64,000 nucleotides of DNA from DATGZH01 sp035297265 (lineage in GTDB: Bacteria; Actinomycetota; Acidimicrobiia; Acidimicrobiales; RAAP-2), in assembly GCA_035297265.1 (NCBI GenBank), contig DATGZH010000034.1, positions 19,977 through 83,976 on the forward strand, given 5' to 3'. The translations under genes were made by a program, and so were the position numbers. The notes below the pieces were generated by a model, which saw nothing but the letters and a program-made list of their open reading frames with translations, had not been told where the DNA came from and did not search any database. Shown here piece by piece: positions 34,901-43,033 of the stretch. The first letter of the stretch is position 1. The number at the start of each line of letters is the position of its first letter.

Positions 34901-35509
34901 GCCCGCCGTCACCGTGGCGGGCACAGGTACCTTGGCCGCGCCGGTCCGGGTGTTGCCCAAGGCCACGACGGACCGAGAGACGAGGTACACGGTCGAATGG
35001 CCGTTGCCCGAGCGGACCACGTAAGCGTTCGTGCCGTCGTCCACGGCCTGCGTCTGGAGTCCGGTGGTCGCACCGAGGCCGACGCCGCCCGCCCGATCGA
35101 CCACCAGGTTGTCGGGGGCGAGGTAGTTCACGACCCCCGTCGCGGGGTCGTAGACGAGGGTGCCGTCGGTCAGCGCGACGAACCCCAGGGGCGTGCTGAA
35201 GGTGGCCCCGCCGACGGACTTGTAGAGCCCGGTCAACTTGAGCGTCGGGAGCCCGGTGGCCAGGTCGACCACCACCGGGTCCTCGTTGGCCACGGGGAGG
35301 ACGACCGAGCCGCCGAAGACGTCGATCTGGCGCGAGGAGGGCGGAGGACTCACGACCGCCAGCCACACGACGAGGGCCAGGGCCAGGCCGATCACCACCA
35401 GGGGCAGGGTCTTCTCGGGCCGCGTGAAGGCCCTCGGCTCGCCTTCGGTCGGGGATTGGAACCCGAACCGGGCGGCTCTCCCCGCCGGCATCGTCGTGGC
35501 TCCGCGCAT
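31967..35509 (-). CDS. Large membrane-anchored protein with propeller-like, FN3 and IPT/TIG domains
   Basis: A 1180-residue protein if the ATG at 35509 is used; a TTG at 35530 is possible. One membrane helix at about residues 36-55 (PLVVIGLALALVVWLAVV) leaves the rest outside. Residues 60-440 look like a propeller built from short strands (VVDLATGLPTL, DGTLVYDPATG). A Gly/Lys/Pro linker precedes an FN3 domain (about residues 505-595: SILVQWSYTT to YQVTVTAF), then two or three more FN3/Ig-like domains and an IPT/TIG-like C-terminus (PTISTMVPFGSG). No catalytic motif is seen. Same strand as moxR, so perhaps a surface client of that operon. Confidence 0.8.
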   Translation of the reverse strand: MRGATTMPAGRAARFGFQSPTEGEPRAFTRPEKTLPLVVIGLALALVVWLAVVSPPPSSRQIDVFGGSVVLPVANEDPVVVDLATGLPTLKLTGLYKSVGGATFSTPLGFVALTDGTLVYDPATGVVNYLAPDNLVVDRAGGVGLGATTGLQTQAVDDGTNAYVVRSGNGHSTVYLVSRSVVALGNTRTGAAKVPVPATVTAGIDGGGGEAVSANGDLWLVTGGASTRLVEVVPSTDDKSLRWASLGSVPGGSVLGATVAPGGGDPFVALASSSSIRVFTEGASTQNPTPGGPTAGRIVPVSNCTGTAWFAFPNGNSWRLVGATKTRFGSSVKSMAVKGITTDQLISPVCDHGAIYAMADQGSRAQPRLLKIDLTSGVAGPIPGNGVKAPSVYPANKNDVPGLTYTGEQVLADGPRVVFNNPASQDAVTLFTDGSEPTVVFDKASAVNFNPTAPPGGGKAGKKTSSQSTNHVVNAPPPVQVDNKVNCSAAGLQQSPRTPSITGTTPGPHSILVQWSYTTLTSEDCYPQTWEVTVTPVDGSPPPAQPTSVVQDANQYLVSGLASNSTYQVTVTAFIGSQFATSTPSKVQTSSAGPDPPTSVTTSANGQGWVLNWKTCASGCPNPIPVESWLVTGSVCGPTVGTAAGIGVDTTVNGSDASTVIPFGPSAPVGAYLTFHVQGVGPQNLVGDSTGDNACTEGWAPPNAAEFTLNATTAPGQANATSAIEQLQVVPQGVSAAAAFGSDMTEFSFTVSGPGLSSPWQSGQQTSATAIVDGLSPNAQYTATVTVSPSGHPNAAATASTTFSPASIPWPAGMDISAPQATIDASNPDVASVSAILQNAFADGPPNLGLEASVVVACGNSQLQETGLAVTPQGSEGQITIPNFDAVDYGGNCTMQLVLVQETSTNVHGGPYNAPADSPAVPFVLGATSLPALSSSDFAATFNPNPPTPQSGQSDPYAGSTVITSPNASGFPIAPNAGDWSESFTGELSGGSACSSPTSGATPPSGWSGGSLAPIDVSACLDSAAASMTADTGSYGGSVTVTYVYLGMEETATVPIASVSLQATSAPTISTMVPFGSGSTPFVNGEEIEVTGYHLSTVDQPLAVTPSDGSGTIPIPECSPPTPGPMPTPNSCWSPSTDSSGNPDILFFMPDLNSDSTSGTLVVTNPYGSSAAFTFPYTGP

Positions 35510-35665
35510 GGCGGTTGATCTGCCCCTCAATCTCCGGGATTCGCCTGGGGCTCGTCCCGGCCCTCCATCCCCGACGCGCGATGTTAGGCGAGCGGGACCC
35601 CGAATTGGGGTCGGACCGGGGCGGTCGTCCGGCCTCTTTTCCCTGGTGAGGGTGCTGCGGAGTCC

Positions 35666-37150
35666 CTAACCCTCGGGGAGGCGGGCCTCCCGCAGCTGGC
35701 GCTTCAGGACCTTGCCGGAGGGTTCCCTCGGCAGCTCGTCGGTGAACTCGAACTCCCGGGGCAGCTTGTAGGTGGCCAGGCGGGTCCGGAGGAAGGCGAG
35801 CAGGGCCTCCTCGTCGGGCCGGGCCCCGGGCCGCAGCTCGACCAGGGCGAAGGTCCGCTGGCCCATCCGCTCGTCGGGCAGGCCGAAGACGGCCGAGTCG
35901 ACCACGTCCTCGTGCTCGGCCAGGGCCTGCTCCACCTCGGCCGGGTAGATGTTGACCCCACCGCTGATGATCAGGTCCACCCGGCGGTCGGCGATGAAGA
36001 GGTAGTTGTCCTCGTCGAGGTGCCCGAGGTCGCCGACCGTGAACATCCCGTCGCGCCAGGCCTCCTTGGTCTTCTCCTCGGCCTTGTGGTAGCTGAAGGC
36101 GTAGCCCGGGACGGCCGAGACCCAGATCGTGCCGACCTCGCCCGCCGGGAGCTCCTGGCCCTCCTCGTCGAGGATCTTCACGTCCACGCCGAGGCTCGGC
36201 TGTCCGACGCTGCCCGGCTTCTCCAGCCACTCCTCGGGCGAGATGCACGTGACGTAGCCCTCGCTCATGCCGAAGTACTCCCACACCGTGCCGGGCGGGA
36301 AGACCTCCATGATCCGGCGCTTCACCGGGACCGGGCACGGCGCGGCGGCGTGGAGGATCTTGCGCACGCTCGAGCGGTCATAGGCCGCCCAGTCCACCTC
36401 GAGGAGGCGGACGAAGTTGGCCGGCACCATGTGCGACGACGTGACCCGCTCGGTCTCGATGAGGCGGAGGCACTCGTCGGCGTCGAAGCGCTGCATCATG
36501 ACGACGGGGGCGCCTTCGTTGAGGTGCATGACCGCGTAGTTGCCGGGGGCGGTGTGGTAGGCGGGACCGCAGAGCAGGTGCACGTCGTCGCGGCCGAAGC
36601 CCCAGAACTCCGTGAAGAGCTGGGGACCCATCTCCTCGGCCGGCACCGGGAGGGGCCGGACGATGCCCTTGGGCTTCCCGGTCGTCCCCGACGTGTAGTT
36701 CATGAAGACGGCCGTGGTCCCGAGGAACTCGTTCGTGGGCGGTCGGCTCGCCAGCCGCTCGACCTCGCGGTCGTCGACGGCCACGGCGGCCCGGAGCGTC
36801 GGCACGTCGGCCGCCGCCGGACCGGCCACCGCCTCGTCCTCGTAGACGAATGCGGCCGCCTCGGAGTCGGCGAGGAGGTACGCCACCTCGGAGGAGGTGA
36901 AGCGGTAGCTGAGCGGCACGATGAGCGCACCGATGCGGGCCGCCCCGTACCAGCAGGCGAAGATCTCGGGTCGGTTGCCGAGCATCACCGCCACCCGGTC
37001 GCCGTGACCCACCCCGGCCCGCGCGAAGCGCTGCGCCCAGCGGTTGGCCGCCGCGTCGAGCTCGCCGAACGTGGTCCGGCGGTCGCCGTGCACGAGGGCG
37101 ACGCGGTCGGGCTCCTCCCGGGCGACGGCCGGGACCCCCCTCGTGGTCAC
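35666..37150 (-). CDS. Acyl-CoA synthetase (class I adenylate-forming)
   Basis: A 494-residue ligase from a GTG at 37150. The AMP-binding P-loop is NYTSGTTGKPKGI, the adenine motif EYFGMSEGY, the hinge DRRVDLIISGGVNIYPAEV, and the catalytic Lys lies in EPSGKVLKRQLRE. It activates a carboxylic acid to its CoA thioester with ATP. The chosen start overlaps the stop of a 16-residue leader frame with a strong ribosome site (see 37147); a longer frame to 37177 has none. It is last of the minus-strand group that starts with the dehydratase half-genes. Confidence 0.88.
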   Translation of the reverse strand: MTTRGVPAVAREEPDRVALVHGDRRTTFGELDAAANRWAQRFARAGVGHGDRVAVMLGNRPEIFACWYGAARIGALIVPLSYRFTSSEVAYLLADSEAAAFVYEDEAVAGPAAADVPTLRAAVAVDDREVERLASRPPTNEFLGTTAVFMNYTSGTTGKPKGIVRPLPVPAEEMGPQLFTEFWGFGRDDVHLLCGPAYHTAPGNYAVMHLNEGAPVVMMQRFDADECLRLIETERVTSSHMVPANFVRLLEVDWAAYDRSSVRKILHAAAPCPVPVKRRIMEVFPPGTVWEYFGMSEGYVTCISPEEWLEKPGSVGQPSLGVDVKILDEEGQELPAGEVGTIWVSAVPGYAFSYHKAEEKTKEAWRDGMFTVGDLGHLDEDNYLFIADRRVDLIISGGVNIYPAEVEQALAEHEDVVDSAVFGLPDERMGQRTFALVELRPGARPDEEALLAFLRTRLATYKLPREFEFTDELPREPSGKVLKRQLREARLPEG

Positions 37151-37197
37151 CGGGCCTCCCCGCCGCCGGGGCGGCACCGGTCGGTCGGGACCGTCAT
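37147..37197 (-). CDS. Possible 16-residue leader peptide
   Basis: The ATG at 37197 has the best ribosome site in this gap (AAAGGAG, about 7 bases away) and encodes MTVPTDRCRPGGGEAR. Its TGA overlaps the GTG of the ligase as GTGA. It may couple translation of the ligase, or mark a small frameshift in what was once the ligase N-terminus. Confidence 0.35.
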   Translation of the reverse strand: MTVPTDRCRPGGGEAR

Positions 37198-37225
37198 GGT
37201 GCGGCTCCTTTCCGTCCGGCCGGCC

Positions 37226-37753
37226 TCAGGCCGGGGTGAAACGGAACAGGTCGTGGACGTAGCGGGCCACGGGCGTGCCGTCGCCTCGCCGGTAGAAGGA
37301 CTCGGTGCTGAGGAAGTGTCCCTCGCCGAGCGAGGTCGTCTTCCTGGGCGAGACGTCGACGAGCGTCTCTTCGACGTTGAGGCGATCGCCCACCCGCATG
37401 GGGACGAAGAACTCCATGTCGGTCCCCACGCTGATGACGGTGGGGTCGGGCAGGGGCACCCGGCCGAGCAGCATCGGGGCGGGCGAGGGGTCGCCCGGAC
37501 GCCACTCGGGCATGACGACCCAGGTGAGGAGCATGGCCGGGGGCGAGATGACGCCGCCCCACTGCTGGTTGGCGTACTCCTCGTCCCAGTAGCTGGCGTT
37601 GGCGTCGCGCACCATGGCGCAGAAGTACTTGATCAGGGCCCCGGTGACCGCCCGCTCGGCGAACACGACCGAGGTGCGCGTCCCGACGAGCGCCCGGGCC
37701 TCCTCGTAGGTCCCGAACGTGAGGCCGATCTCGGCGGGGACCTCGGGGGTCAC
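37226..37753 (-). CDS. FAS1-like dehydratase (MaoC N-terminal type)
   Basis: A 175-residue protein from a GTG at 37753 that overlaps the previous stop (GTGA). It has the FAS1-like dehydratase layout: FGTYEEARALVGTRT, then DANASYWDEEYAN, SPPAMLLTWVV, and MRVGDRLNVEETLVDV. These hot-dog domains hydrate or dehydrate acyl-CoA intermediates, usually as a pair with a MaoC half that bears the catalytic Asp/His. It is closely similar to the 38211-38753 protein (shared DANASYWDEEYA and SPPAML), so a duplication of the N-half is evident. Confidence 0.85.
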   Translation of the reverse strand: MTPEVPAEIGLTFGTYEEARALVGTRTSVVFAERAVTGALIKYFCAMVRDANASYWDEEYANQQWGGVISPPAMLLTWVVMPEWRPGDPSPAPMLLGRVPLPDPTVISVGTDMEFFVPMRVGDRLNVEETLVDVSPRKTTSLGEGHFLSTESFYRRGDGTPVARYVHDLFRFTPA

Positions 37754-38214
37754 GATGCCTGGCGCGCCGGCAGCTCCAGGTGCACGGTGGCCGGCACGCA
37801 GAGCTGACCGTCCTGGTTCTCCACGGTGATCTCGAGCTCGACCAGGTGGCGGGTCCGACCGCCGGGTTCGTCGGTGTACTTGCGGACCACCCGGCCCTGG
37901 CCGACCATCGTGTCCCCGGCGTAGATGGAGTGCCGCATCGACATCTTGCGGCGGGTGATGAAGCTGGCGGGGCCGCCCCAGGCCGTGGCCAACCGGTCGA
38001 TGAAGCCCAGGAAATGCATCGTGTTGATGTAGATCGTCGGCTGGCCCTGGGCCTTGGCGTACTCCGGGTCGTGGTGGCCCGGGAAGTAGTCCCACGTCGT
38101 GGCGGGGTTCATGACCACCCGCCGGTAGGTGATCTCGTCCTCGACCGGCGCGAGCTCCTCCCCCTCGGCCACGTCCTCCCAGTAGCGCTGGTGGTAGTCG
38201 ACGCCGGGGATCAC
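37750..38214 (-). CDS. MaoC-like hot-dog protein
   Basis: A 154-residue protein from a GTG at 38214 overlapping the preceding stop by 4 bases. The hot-dog helix region reads TTWDYFPGHHDPEYAKAQG, where D..PGHHD is the place of the hydratase-2 Asp/His pair; then FLGFIDRLATAWGGP and YAGDTMVGQGRVVRKY. It would form the C-terminal partner of one or both adjacent FAS1-like half-proteins. The overlaps on both sides suggest stoichiometric production of a heteromeric dehydratase. Confidence 0.8.
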   Translation of the reverse strand: MIPGVDYHQRYWEDVAEGEELAPVEDEITYRRVVMNPATTWDYFPGHHDPEYAKAQGQPTIYINTMHFLGFIDRLATAWGGPASFITRRKMSMRHSIYAGDTMVGQGRVVRKYTDEPGGRTRHLVELEITVENQDGQLCVPATVHLELPARQAS

Positions 38215-38753
38215 GACCCCTCCTCCTCGGCGCCGAAGCGGAAGAGCACGTTCGTGTTCTTGGCCACGAGCTGGCCGTCCTGGCGCCGGTAGGTGGACAG
38301 CGTCGTCACGAAGTGCCCGACCCCGAGGGCGGTCTTCTTCTCCTCGGAGACGTCCACGACCTCCTCGACCACGTTCAGGTGGTCCCCCACCCGCATCGGG
38401 GCGAAGAACTCGGTGTCGGTCGAGGCGTTCACGAAGGTGGTGCCGGGGAGGGGCACCCGGGCCGTGAGGAGCGGCTCGGGTCGGGAGCCCTCGGGGTCCC
38501 ACTCGAGCGGCATCAGCCAGACCATGAGCATGGCCGGGGGCGAGACCAACGCGCCCCACGTGGCGACGGCGTACTCCTCGTCCCAATAGCTGGCGTTGGC
38601 GTCCTCGGTCATCATCGAGAAGTGCTGGATCATCGGGGCGTTGACCTCGACCCGCCCGAAGCGGACCGGCGTGGCCTGGCCCACCATGGCCTTGGCCTCC
38701 TCGAAGGTACCGAAGGCGATCTCGTAGCCCGTACCCTCGTCGACCGTCGCCAT
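38211..38753 (-). CDS. FAS1-like dehydratase (MaoC N-terminal type)
   Basis: A 180-residue protein with FGTFEEAKAMVGQ, DANASYWDEEYAV, SPPAMLMVWLM and MRVGDHLNVVEEVVDV. It is a paralogue of the 37226 product in the same operon. Such proteins lack the catalytic hot-dog residues and pair with a MaoC half. Its stop overlaps the MaoC-like gene start. The substrate is not readable; steroid side-chain and cyclic acyl-CoA routes use such split enzymes. Confidence 0.85.
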   Translation of the reverse strand: MATVDEGTGYEIAFGTFEEAKAMVGQATPVRFGRVEVNAPMIQHFSMMTEDANASYWDEEYAVATWGALVSPPAMLMVWLMPLEWDPEGSRPEPLLTARVPLPGTTFVNASTDTEFFAPMRVGDHLNVVEEVVDVSEEKKTALGVGHFVTTLSTYRRQDGQLVAKNTNVLFRFGAEEEGS

Positions 38754-38770
38754 GTCGCCGCGCCCGGCCG

Positions 38771-39193
38771 CTAGGCCCCGAGAGCGGCGAAGCGGCGCCG
38801 GGCGAAGTACCAGCGCCCCCGCTCGAAGATCAGCTCGTCGGAGGCCGAGATGACCTCGGCGATCGTCGACACCTTGCCCTCCACGGGCGGTCCGAGGACG
38901 AGGAGCGTGCTCTCCTGGGTGCCCTGGACCCCGTCGATCTCGACCACCGGGTCGGCCATGAGGATGCGCTGGCCGTGGGCGGCCGCCGAGCTGAACCAGG
39001 TCTCGAGGGCCCCGTGGCCCACGATGGGGTCCTGCCCGGCGAGCTCGAGCACGCCCCGCACGACGAACGTGCCCACCCAGGTCGGGAAGTCGGAACGCTC
39101 GAACGCCCGGTGCTGGCGCACCGAGAGGTCGGCCACCGCGCTCCGGGCGGCGATGGAGCCCAGGATCCGCTCCTCTTCGTAGGTCATCGTCAC
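38771..39193 (-). CDS. SnoaL/NTF2-like protein
   Basis: A 140-residue cone-fold protein of the SnoaL/NTF2 type. The N-terminal helices are EERILGSIAARSAVADLSVR and RAFERSDFPTWVGTF; the C-terminal strands are STLLVLGPP and ELIFERGRWYFARRRF. SnoaL-like proteins serve as isomerases, hydratases or cyclases, or only bind ligands. No catalytic residue can be assigned. It lies 3 bases downstream of the other SnoaL-like gene and 17 bases upstream of the dehydratase. Confidence 0.8.
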   Translation of the reverse strand: MTMTYEEERILGSIAARSAVADLSVRQHRAFERSDFPTWVGTFVVRGVLELAGQDPIVGHGALETWFSSAAAHGQRILMADPVVEIDGVQGTQESTLLVLGPPVEGKVSTIAEVISASDELIFERGRWYFARRRFAALGA

Positions 39194-39196
39194 TCC

Positions 39197-39592
39197 TCAG
39201 GCCTCCTTGTGCCCCATGGCGTCCTTGCCGCCGACGGGGGGTTCCCCGCCGGGTTGCTGCAGGTAAAGGTGCATCTCTTCGATGAGACCCTCGTCGTCGA
39301 GCGTGAAGACGATGGCCTCGGGGATGTCGGTCAGCACGCCGTCGACCTCGAGCCGCTCGATGAGCTCGGCCACGGCCGTGTTCCCCGAGTAGACGACCCG
39401 GACCGGGAGCAGCCGGTAGTTGTCCTGCAGCGTCGGGACCACCCGACGGAGGAAGTCGAGGTAGGCCGCCGAGCTGTCGATGACGTCGACGTAGGGCCCG
39501 ATGCGCTTGAAGCGCTGCTTCGAGAAGACCCCGGCGAGGGCGTCCCAGTCGTGCGCCCCGTAGTGCTGGAGGAAGTCCTCGACCACCGCCAT
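39197..39592 (-). CDS. SnoaL/NTF2-like protein
   Basis: A 131-residue protein starting at the ATG at 39592, chosen because GGAAAGGGG lies just upstream; a GTG at 39610 would place that site inside the gene. It begins AVVEDFLQHYGAHDWDALAG, a typical NTF2 opening, with YVDVIDSSAAYLDFL and TDIPEAIVFTLDDEG strands. It resembles the protein at 50337 in layout (HDWD/QDWD, YVDV, PTL, YR). First gene of the group down to 35666, with a palindrome at 39639 in its promoter region. Confidence 0.82.
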   Translation of the reverse strand: MAVVEDFLQHYGAHDWDALAGVFSKQRFKRIGPYVDVIDSSAAYLDFLRRVVPTLQDNYRLLPVRVVYSGNTAVAELIERLEVDGVLTDIPEAIVFTLDDEGLIEEMHLYLQQPGGEPPVGGKDAMGHKEA

Positions 39593-39638
39593 CGCCGCAC
39601 CCCTTTCCACCGGCCGTCCGGCGGCCCTCGCAGTTCCG

Positions 39639-39656
39639 CTATTGATGCAATCGTAG
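39639..39656. promoter_or_regulatory. Operator-like palindrome upstream of the SnoaL-led operon
   Basis: CTATTGATGCAATCGTAG has dyad symmetry CTANNNNTGCANNNNTAG centred between 39647 and 39648, about 47 bases before the SnoaL-like ATG. It lies in the gap after the ligase stop at 39687 in an A/T-richer patch. A repressor site is plausible; no specific regulator is implied. Confidence 0.4.
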
Positions 39657-39686
39657 TGCTGATGGGCCCGAACGCCCCAGGTGAGC

Positions 39687-41225
39687 TCAGGGCGCCCCGT
39701 GGCGCTCCCGGAGGACCGGCTTCAGCACCTTCCCCGCCGCGTTGACCGGCAGCACGTCGACGAAGACCACCGACGTCGGCTTCTTGTAGGAGGCCAGCCG
39801 CTCCCTGCACCAGCCGATGAGGTCCTCGGCTGACGGCGGGTCATCGGCGTCGGTGGCCACGACCACCGCCCGGGGGGTCTCCCCCCAGACCTCGTCGGGG
39901 AGGCCGATGACCGCCACGTCGGCCACGCCCGGATGGGAGCGCAGCGCCTGCTCCACCTCGGGGCAGTAGATGTTCTCCCCGCCCGAGATGATCATGTCGG
40001 TCTTGCGGTCGACGACGTAGAAGTAGCCGTCCTCGTCCATCGTGCAGAGGTCGCCGGAGTGGAACCAGCCGCCGGCGAAGGCCCGCTCGTTGGCCTCGGG
40101 CATGTGCCAGTAGCCCTGCATCACGGTCGGGCCCCGGTAGACGATCTCCCCCACCTCCCCGACGGCCACGTCGCGACCCTCTTCGTCGACCAGCCGGGCC
40201 TCGACGTTCACGATCGGCGTCCCGACCGAGCCCCGCTTGCGCTCGGCGTCGGCCGCCGAGAGCACCGTCGTGACCGGGCTCATCTCGGTCTGACCGAAGA
40301 AGCTGAAGATCGGGACACCGGGAAGGGTGCGGCCCATCTTCTCGAGCACGTGCACGGGGGTGTTGGCCGCCCCCCACGACACCCGCCGCAGGCGGAGCGG
40401 CGGCTGCTGGGCGGCGATCTGGTCGCAGATCTCGTTCCACTGCATGCCGACGAAGACGCAGCCGGTGACGCCCTCTCCGGACAGCTCCTTCACCGCCTGG
40501 CCGGCGTCGAAGTTCCCGGAGGGCACGATGACCGAGCGGCCACCGCCGATCACGTAGGGCAGGATCCCCGACAGCCCGCCGATGTGGAAGAGGGGGAGGT
40601 TGCCGTACCAGACGTCGTCGGAGCCGGTGATGCCCTGGATGATCATCGAGTTGAGGGTGCTCATCACCAGGTTGAAGTGGGTGAGGACCGCCCCCTTCGG
40701 CCGCCCGGTGGTCCCCGACGTGTAGCAGATGAGCGCGGGGTCCGATTCGCCCACCACCGCCCCGGGCTGGCTCTCGTCGCCCGAGGCGAGGACCTCGTCG
40801 TAGCGCTCGGCCGAGGGGCCCCCGGCGTCGGCCCGATCGCCCACGACCACCACGGTGACGAGCTCGGGCAGCTCGGCCCGGTTGGCCGCCACGAGGGGGG
40901 CCAGGTGCTCGTCCACGACGATGGCCGAGCTGGTCGAGTCGGCGAGGACGAAGCGCACCTCGTCGGCCACCAGGCGGAAGTTGACCGGGACCACGATGGC
41001 CCCGAGCCGCCAACCGGCGAAGATCGCCTCCACCATCTCGATGCTGTTGCCCATGAGCACGGCGAGGCGGTCCCCGTGCCCGAGGCCCCGCTCCGCGAGG
41101 GCCGAGGCCAGCCGGCTCACCCGGGCGTCGACCTCGGCGAAGGTCCGCTCCGTGCCGGCACACGTGAACGCCGGACGGTCGGAGAACTTGCGGGCGATGC
41201 GGGCCAGCTGCTCGCCGTGGGCCAT
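39687..41225 (-). CDS. Long-chain-type acyl-CoA synthetase
   Basis: A 512-residue adenylate-forming ligase. The P-loop is CYTSGTTGRPKGAVLTH, the aromatic-switch region FSFFGQTEMSPV, the hinge DRKTDMIISGGENIYCPEV, and the Lys motif NAAGKVLKPVLRE. All catalytic elements are present. It converts a free acid to acyl-CoA. It lies 37 bases downstream of another ligase, so the two ligases probably serve different intermediates of one pathway. Confidence 0.9.
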   Translation of the reverse strand: MAHGEQLARIARKFSDRPAFTCAGTERTFAEVDARVSRLASALAERGLGHGDRLAVLMGNSIEMVEAIFAGWRLGAIVVPVNFRLVADEVRFVLADSTSSAIVVDEHLAPLVAANRAELPELVTVVVVGDRADAGGPSAERYDEVLASGDESQPGAVVGESDPALICYTSGTTGRPKGAVLTHFNLVMSTLNSMIIQGITGSDDVWYGNLPLFHIGGLSGILPYVIGGGRSVIVPSGNFDAGQAVKELSGEGVTGCVFVGMQWNEICDQIAAQQPPLRLRRVSWGAANTPVHVLEKMGRTLPGVPIFSFFGQTEMSPVTTVLSAADAERKRGSVGTPIVNVEARLVDEEGRDVAVGEVGEIVYRGPTVMQGYWHMPEANERAFAGGWFHSGDLCTMDEDGYFYVVDRKTDMIISGGENIYCPEVEQALRSHPGVADVAVIGLPDEVWGETPRAVVVATDADDPPSAEDLIGWCRERLASYKKPTSVVFVDVLPVNAAGKVLKPVLRERHGAP

Positions 41226-41262
41226 GCTGCGGGCCGTGGCGAGCGTGGCCTCGTCGCGCGGG

Positions 41263-42981
41263 TCAGTGGTGATCGGAACCCTCCTCGAGGTATTCCTTCA
41301 GGTAGGCCACCCATTCCTGGTCGTCGTCGTCACCCTCCACGATGCGTCGAGCCGCCGCCCGACGGAGCTCGTCGAAGAGGACCTTGTCGCTGGCCGTGAA
41401 GCCGAAATCGTCCTCGTCGAAGAGGAGGATGCGCCTCGGGATCTTGTAGGGGGCGAGCGTGGCCTTCATGTGCTCGACCACCCGGGGTATGTCGGGCTCG
41501 ACGTCGCGGAGCGGCACGGCGCACATGACCACGATCTCGCCCATGAGGGGGTGCGGGACCCCGACGACGCTCACCACCCCGAGGGTGGCCAGGTCCATGG
41601 CCCGCGTCTCGACCTCGACCGGCGAGACGTTGGAGCCGCCGGTCTTGATGAGGCCCGAGATGCGGCCGTGCCAATGGAGATAGCCCTCCTCGTCGAAGTA
41701 GCCGGCATCCTGGCTGTGGAACCAGCCCTCGTCGTCGAGCACCTTCTCGGGCGCCAGCTTGTAGTAGGTCCGCATCAGGTGGACGCCCCGCACGGTGATC
41801 TCGCCGCTCTCCCCCTGGGGCAGCGGCGCGCCGGTCTCGGCGTCGACGATCCGCAGCCGCATGCCGGGGAGGGGCAGGCCGTGCGAGCGCACCCGCAGGT
41901 GGTGGGGCGCGTCGGCCGGGAGGGCGGTCGAGATGGTGAACGTCTCGCTCGCCCCGTAGCCCGATCGGAGGTCCCAGGCGTCCTCGGAGTCCTCGGTGAT
42001 GCCGAGCAGGTTGCCGAGCGGGCTCCCGGGACGGATGCGGGTGAGCGACGAGAGGTCCCGGGTCTTGGCGTCGGGATGGTCGACGAGCTGGGCCTCGGTG
42101 TGGGCGAAGGCGTGGACCATGGTGGCCCCCTCCCGCTCGATCATGGCGAGCGCCTCGGCCGCGTCGAAGCCGTCCTGCAGCAGGAGCGTGGCCCCGCAGG
42201 CCAGCGTGCCGCCGAGCATCATGCCGAAGCCGGCGGTCCAGAAGAAGGGGAACACGCTCCAGAGGCGGTCGGCCGCGGTGAGCTGCATCTGGAGCCCCCA
42301 GCGCCACAGCATCGCGGTCACCGACCGGTGAGTGTGGACGACGGCCTTGGGCTCGGCCGTCGTGCCGGACGTGTAGATGATCATGACGTCGTCGTAGGGC
42401 AGCACCTCCGACGCCGCCGCATCCAGGAGCTCGTCGCTGACCGCCTCGCCGGCGGCGAGGAACTCCGACCAGGTCTGGACGTTGCCCACCCGGGTGCCGA
42501 GAGCGATCACCCGGCGCAGGAACGGGAAGGCCGTCGCCCGCACCTCGCCGGGGGTCCCCGCCACCACCTCGGGGTAGTCGGCGGCCAGCTCGTCCAGGAA
42601 GCGGTGGCGGAGCAGCTGCTCTTGGACCACGAGGACGGCCATGTCGCTGTGGCGCACGATGTGGTAGCGCTCGGGCCCGGTGGCGAGCGTGCTCACGGGC
42701 ACGACGACCACGCCCACCATGGCGGCGCCGAAGGCGGCCATCACGAACTCCGGGCGGTTGCCGACGAGGAGGCCGATCTTGGCCCCCTTGGCCACCCCGG
42801 CGGCCAGGCAGGCCTTGGCCACCGCCCGGGCCCCCTCCTCCAGCTGGCGGTAGGTGGTGGGCTCGCCCTCGAACACGAGGGCCCGGTTGTCACCGAAGCG
42901 CTCGGCGACGTCGTGGATGAAGGCCCCGAACGTCAGGCGCTCGGGGGGTACCGGCAAGCCGAGATCCGAGTCGAGGGACAT
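41263..42981 (-). CDS. Acyl-CoA synthetase (FadD/cyclohexanecarboxylate-ligase-like)
   Basis: A 572-residue adenylate-forming ligase with an N-terminal domain longer than its neighbours. The P-loop is IYTSGTTAEPKAVVHTH (AEPK replaces GxPK), the hinge GRISGLIKTGGSNVSPVEVE, and the C-terminal Lys is in TASDKVLFDELR, without the usual preceding Gly. These features recall ligases for cyclic or steroid-derived acids, but this is only a resemblance. It is 52 bases downstream of the fused dehydratase. Confidence 0.87.
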   Translation of the reverse strand: MSLDSDLGLPVPPERLTFGAFIHDVAERFGDNRALVFEGEPTTYRQLEEGARAVAKACLAAGVAKGAKIGLLVGNRPEFVMAAFGAAMVGVVVVPVSTLATGPERYHIVRHSDMAVLVVQEQLLRHRFLDELAADYPEVVAGTPGEVRATAFPFLRRVIALGTRVGNVQTWSEFLAAGEAVSDELLDAAASEVLPYDDVMIIYTSGTTAEPKAVVHTHRSVTAMLWRWGLQMQLTAADRLWSVFPFFWTAGFGMMLGGTLACGATLLLQDGFDAAEALAMIEREGATMVHAFAHTEAQLVDHPDAKTRDLSSLTRIRPGSPLGNLLGITEDSEDAWDLRSGYGASETFTISTALPADAPHHLRVRSHGLPLPGMRLRIVDAETGAPLPQGESGEITVRGVHLMRTYYKLAPEKVLDDEGWFHSQDAGYFDEEGYLHWHGRISGLIKTGGSNVSPVEVETRAMDLATLGVVSVVGVPHPLMGEIVVMCAVPLRDVEPDIPRVVEHMKATLAPYKIPRRILLFDEDDFGFTASDKVLFDELRRAAARRIVEGDDDDQEWVAYLKEYLEEGSDHH

Positions 42982-43033
42982 CGACCCCCCTTCGTACGTC
43001 TGCCGACCGGGCGGGGCCGCCCCCGCCCAGAGG

